From Sphingobacteriales bacterium (GTDB lineage Bacteria; Bacteroidota; Bacteroidia; Chitinophagales; Chitinophagaceae), in NCBI GenBank assembly GCA_016200915.1, contig JACQDV010000018.1, positions 1-64,000 on the forward strand: DNA of 64,000 bases, read 5' to 3'. Positions 62,422 to 64,000 of the stretch are shown here, piece after piece (the first letter of the stretch is position 1; each line of letters begins with the position of its first letter). The notes below the pieces were generated by a model that worked only from the letters and a program-made list of their open reading frames with translations, ran no database searches and was not told where the DNA came from. Made by a program: the position numbers and the translations under genes.

Positions 62422-63777
62422 TTATTGAAGTTTTCCAATGGCTTTATGGTAATCAACTTTAGCAATGATGGCATCATATAAAGCAGCGTAATAATCGCTT
62501 TGTGCCACCTGTAAATCTTTCCAGGTTGTGTTGATCTCTGTATTGGAACCTAAGCCTTGTTCATATTTCTTTTTGGTTTGATTATATACTGATTCTGCCA
62601 GTTCCATATTTTTTCTTTGTGCATCAATGGTGAGAATAGCACTCTTGAGCTTGTCTCTTGTTTGCTTCACCTCCATATCTACATTTTCTTTAAAATTATT
62701 CAGGAGGTTAGTGGTCTTTTGAAAATCGATCTTCGCCTGTTTCATTCGGGCATCCTTCGTAAACCCATCAAAAATGGGAACATTAAGTCTTAAGCCAACA
62801 ACTGATGTAGTAAACCATTGTTTGCTGAAATCGAAAATGTCAAATTTGGTACGCTGTGCATTTTTACTGTAGGAAGCAAAAGCAGAAAGCGAAGGGATAT
62901 AACTTAGTTTATAGCGACGTACATTATAAGCATTTAATTTATTCGCCAGTTCCAACGCCTGCACTTCTTTACGATCTTTATAGTTATAGGCATCATCTAA
63001 CAGATCTTCTTTAATATTTTGTTCTGTTAGTGTATCAGTTAATGCTAATGCATCTTTTTGCGGCATGCCCATTAAAAATTTTAAAGAAGCATTACCTGCA
63101 TCCATCGAATTCTGCACTTTTACTTTTTCGGTTTGCACATTGGTTAAAGCCACCGTGGTTTTATCTACATCTAATTGTTCTGCAAAACCATTTTTGTATA
63201 TCTCTTTGGTATCATGCAACAATTTTTCCAGCAAAACAATATTCGCATCAATCTTTGCCATTTGCATTTTACCAATTACTAACTGGTAATAAATCTTCTG
63301 AATGTTAGCATTAATCGCTTCCTGTGTTACTTCAGCATTTATTTGTGACAGTTTTAAATTGGTACTTCTTGCCTGCAGCCCAATAAAAACCTGTCCATCA
63401 AACAATGTTTGATCAAGATTAATAGAACCTGTTGCTGAATACTTGGTTCCGAATTTTACAGGGATATACGTTCCGGCAGCACCTCCAAAAAATTGTCCCG
63501 GAAGCAATGTAGTAGGGATAGCAACATAATCGTTTATGATGGCACTACCACTTACCTGGGGAAGAGCCAATGCGGTGTACTCCCTGTTTACCTGCTGGGT
63601 TTTCTTAATATCCAGCAGAACATTCTTTACCTGTACACTGTTTTTCATTCCATACTCCACTGCCTGCTGAACAGAAAACTGGTGTGTTTCATTTTCCTTT
63701 GGTTGCGCAACGGCCGTGTTCATCATCACCAACATGGTAATGATCCATACTGAAATTTTAGCCCATCTGTTTCTCAT
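62422..63777 (-). CDS. TolC family outer-membrane efflux channel
   Basis: Outer-membrane channel of 451 residues with a signal peptide (ISVWIITMLVMMNTAVAQ). Two OEP domains are visible, with long helices (about 40-75, 150-240, 265-300, 350-440) and the repeated pattern ALPQVSGSAIINDY / YIPSLSAFASYSK. It forms the exit duct for the RND pump. It starts inside the TGA of the tetR gene (ATGA overlap) and is 31 bp from the adaptor gene. Confidence 0.92.
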   Translation of the reverse strand: MRNRWAKISVWIITMLVMMNTAVAQPKENETHQFSVQQAVEYGMKNSVQVKNVLLDIKKTQQVNREYTALALPQVSGSAIINDYVAIPTTLLPGQFFGGAAGTYIPVKFGTKYSATGSINLDQTLFDGQVFIGLQARSTNLKLSQINAEVTQEAINANIQKIYYQLVIGKMQMAKIDANIVLLEKLLHDTKEIYKNGFAEQLDVDKTTVALTNVQTEKVKVQNSMDAGNASLKFLMGMPQKDALALTDTLTEQNIKEDLLDDAYNYKDRKEVQALELANKLNAYNVRRYKLSYIPSLSAFASYSKNAQRTKFDIFDFSKQWFTTSVVGLRLNVPIFDGFTKDARMKQAKIDFQKTTNLLNNFKENVDMEVKQTRDKLKSAILTIDAQRKNMELAESVYNQTKKKYEQGLGSNTEINTTWKDLQVAQSDYYAALYDAIIAKVDYHKAIGKLQ

Positions 63778-64000
63778 GATTCAGTTTTTATTCTTTCTTG
63801 TTTGTATTTCAAAATTTGTTTGTGTCCTTTTAGCGTAACAAGTCCATACAGAAAATGCTCCATTATATCATGGGTAACATTGGCGAGGTTGTATTTGCCG
63901 GGCGGAAAAACAAATACATTAAACGGAAGCATCATTGTTTCGATACGGTACTTACAAATAATGTCAATATTTAATTCCGGACGGTACAGTTCTTCTTTAA
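63774..64000 (-). CDS. TetR/AcrR family regulator, C-terminal part
   Basis: The last 75 codons of a TetR-type regulator; the N-terminal DNA-binding part lies beyond the window edge. The visible segment (PELNIDIICKYRIETMMLPFNV, then THDIMEHFLYGLVTLKGHKQILKYKQER) is the conserved C-terminal helix pair of Bacteroidota TetR proteins that precede tolC-mfp-RND genes. Stop TGA at 63776-63774 overlaps the tolC ATG, so regulator and pump are co-transcribed and probably autorepressed. Confidence 0.82.
   Translation of the reverse strand, partial: KEELYRPELNIDIICKYRIETMMLPFNVFVFPPGKYNLANVTHDIMEHFLYGLVTLKGHKQILKYKQERIKTES

Overview
The window reads as chromosomal DNA of a Bacteroidota bacterium, most like the Chitinophagaceae group. 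The reasons are: low to moderate GC; promoters of the TTG/TTTG - 17 to 21 bp - TAnnTTTG type; no clear Shine-Dalgarno sites and many GTG/TTG starts; an UpxY-type NusG paralogue heading the polysaccharide locus; a sigma/crtI/crtB/idi/crtZ/crtY carotenoid operon; and TolC-MFP-RND efflux genes of the Bacteroidota kind. This placement is inferred from gene content, not from an rRNA. No rRNA, tRNA, CRISPR array or intact transposase is visible.

Layout. (1) 1-1537: two hairpins, then an M1 aminopeptidase that lacks its N-terminal part. (2) 1538-7716, minus strand: a carotenoid operon (ECF sigma, crtI, crtB, idi, crtZ, crtY) preceded by a MerR/B12-binding regulator with the CarH photoreceptor signature. 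(3) 7786-46241, minus strand: a 38 kb exopolysaccharide/O-antigen locus. It starts at a long-leader promoter near 46550-46577 with upxY, wza and wzc (tyrosine-rich tail), then asnB, about twenty glycosyltransferases, an ABC exporter (wzm/wzt), acetyltransferases, four methyltransferases, a 2OG-Fe(II) oxygenase, an esterase lipoprotein and a Wzy-like polymerase, and ends with a PHP-type tyrosine phosphatase that would counter Wzc. (4) 46666-49861, plus strand: a DUF5009/HGSNAT-like membrane acyltransferase, a polysaccharide deacetylase lipoprotein and a BI-1/YccA membrane protein. (5) 49895-53825, minus strand: an arsenic operon (methyltransferase, arsR, arsM, arsN2, acr3, arsC) with its own promoter and palindromes. 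(6) 54019-57488: a CocE/NonD hydrolase, a TIGR00266/AIM24 protein, and an overlapping small-protein/nucleotidyltransferase pair. (7) 57588-64000, minus strand: a tetR-tolC-mfp-RND efflux operon that continues beyond the window.

How the parts work together. The CarH-like protein probably represses the sigma/crt promoter in the dark and releases it in light, so that phytoene is made, desaturated, cyclised and hydroxylated to a zeaxanthin-type pigment. The polysaccharide locus combines Wza/Wzc/Wzy-type and Wzm/Wzt-type export parts, but no flippase and no initiating phosphoglycosyltransferase is visible in it.

Signs of recent change are unusually clear. A frameshifted GT2 is joined out of frame to a decapitated GT4 (22518-23648). 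The wzt C-terminal domain and the next two genes form an AT-rich cassette. A 23S-IVS-type four-helix gene flanked by 14-bp repeats lies between wzm and wzt. The efflux adaptor gene carries a one-base frameshift.
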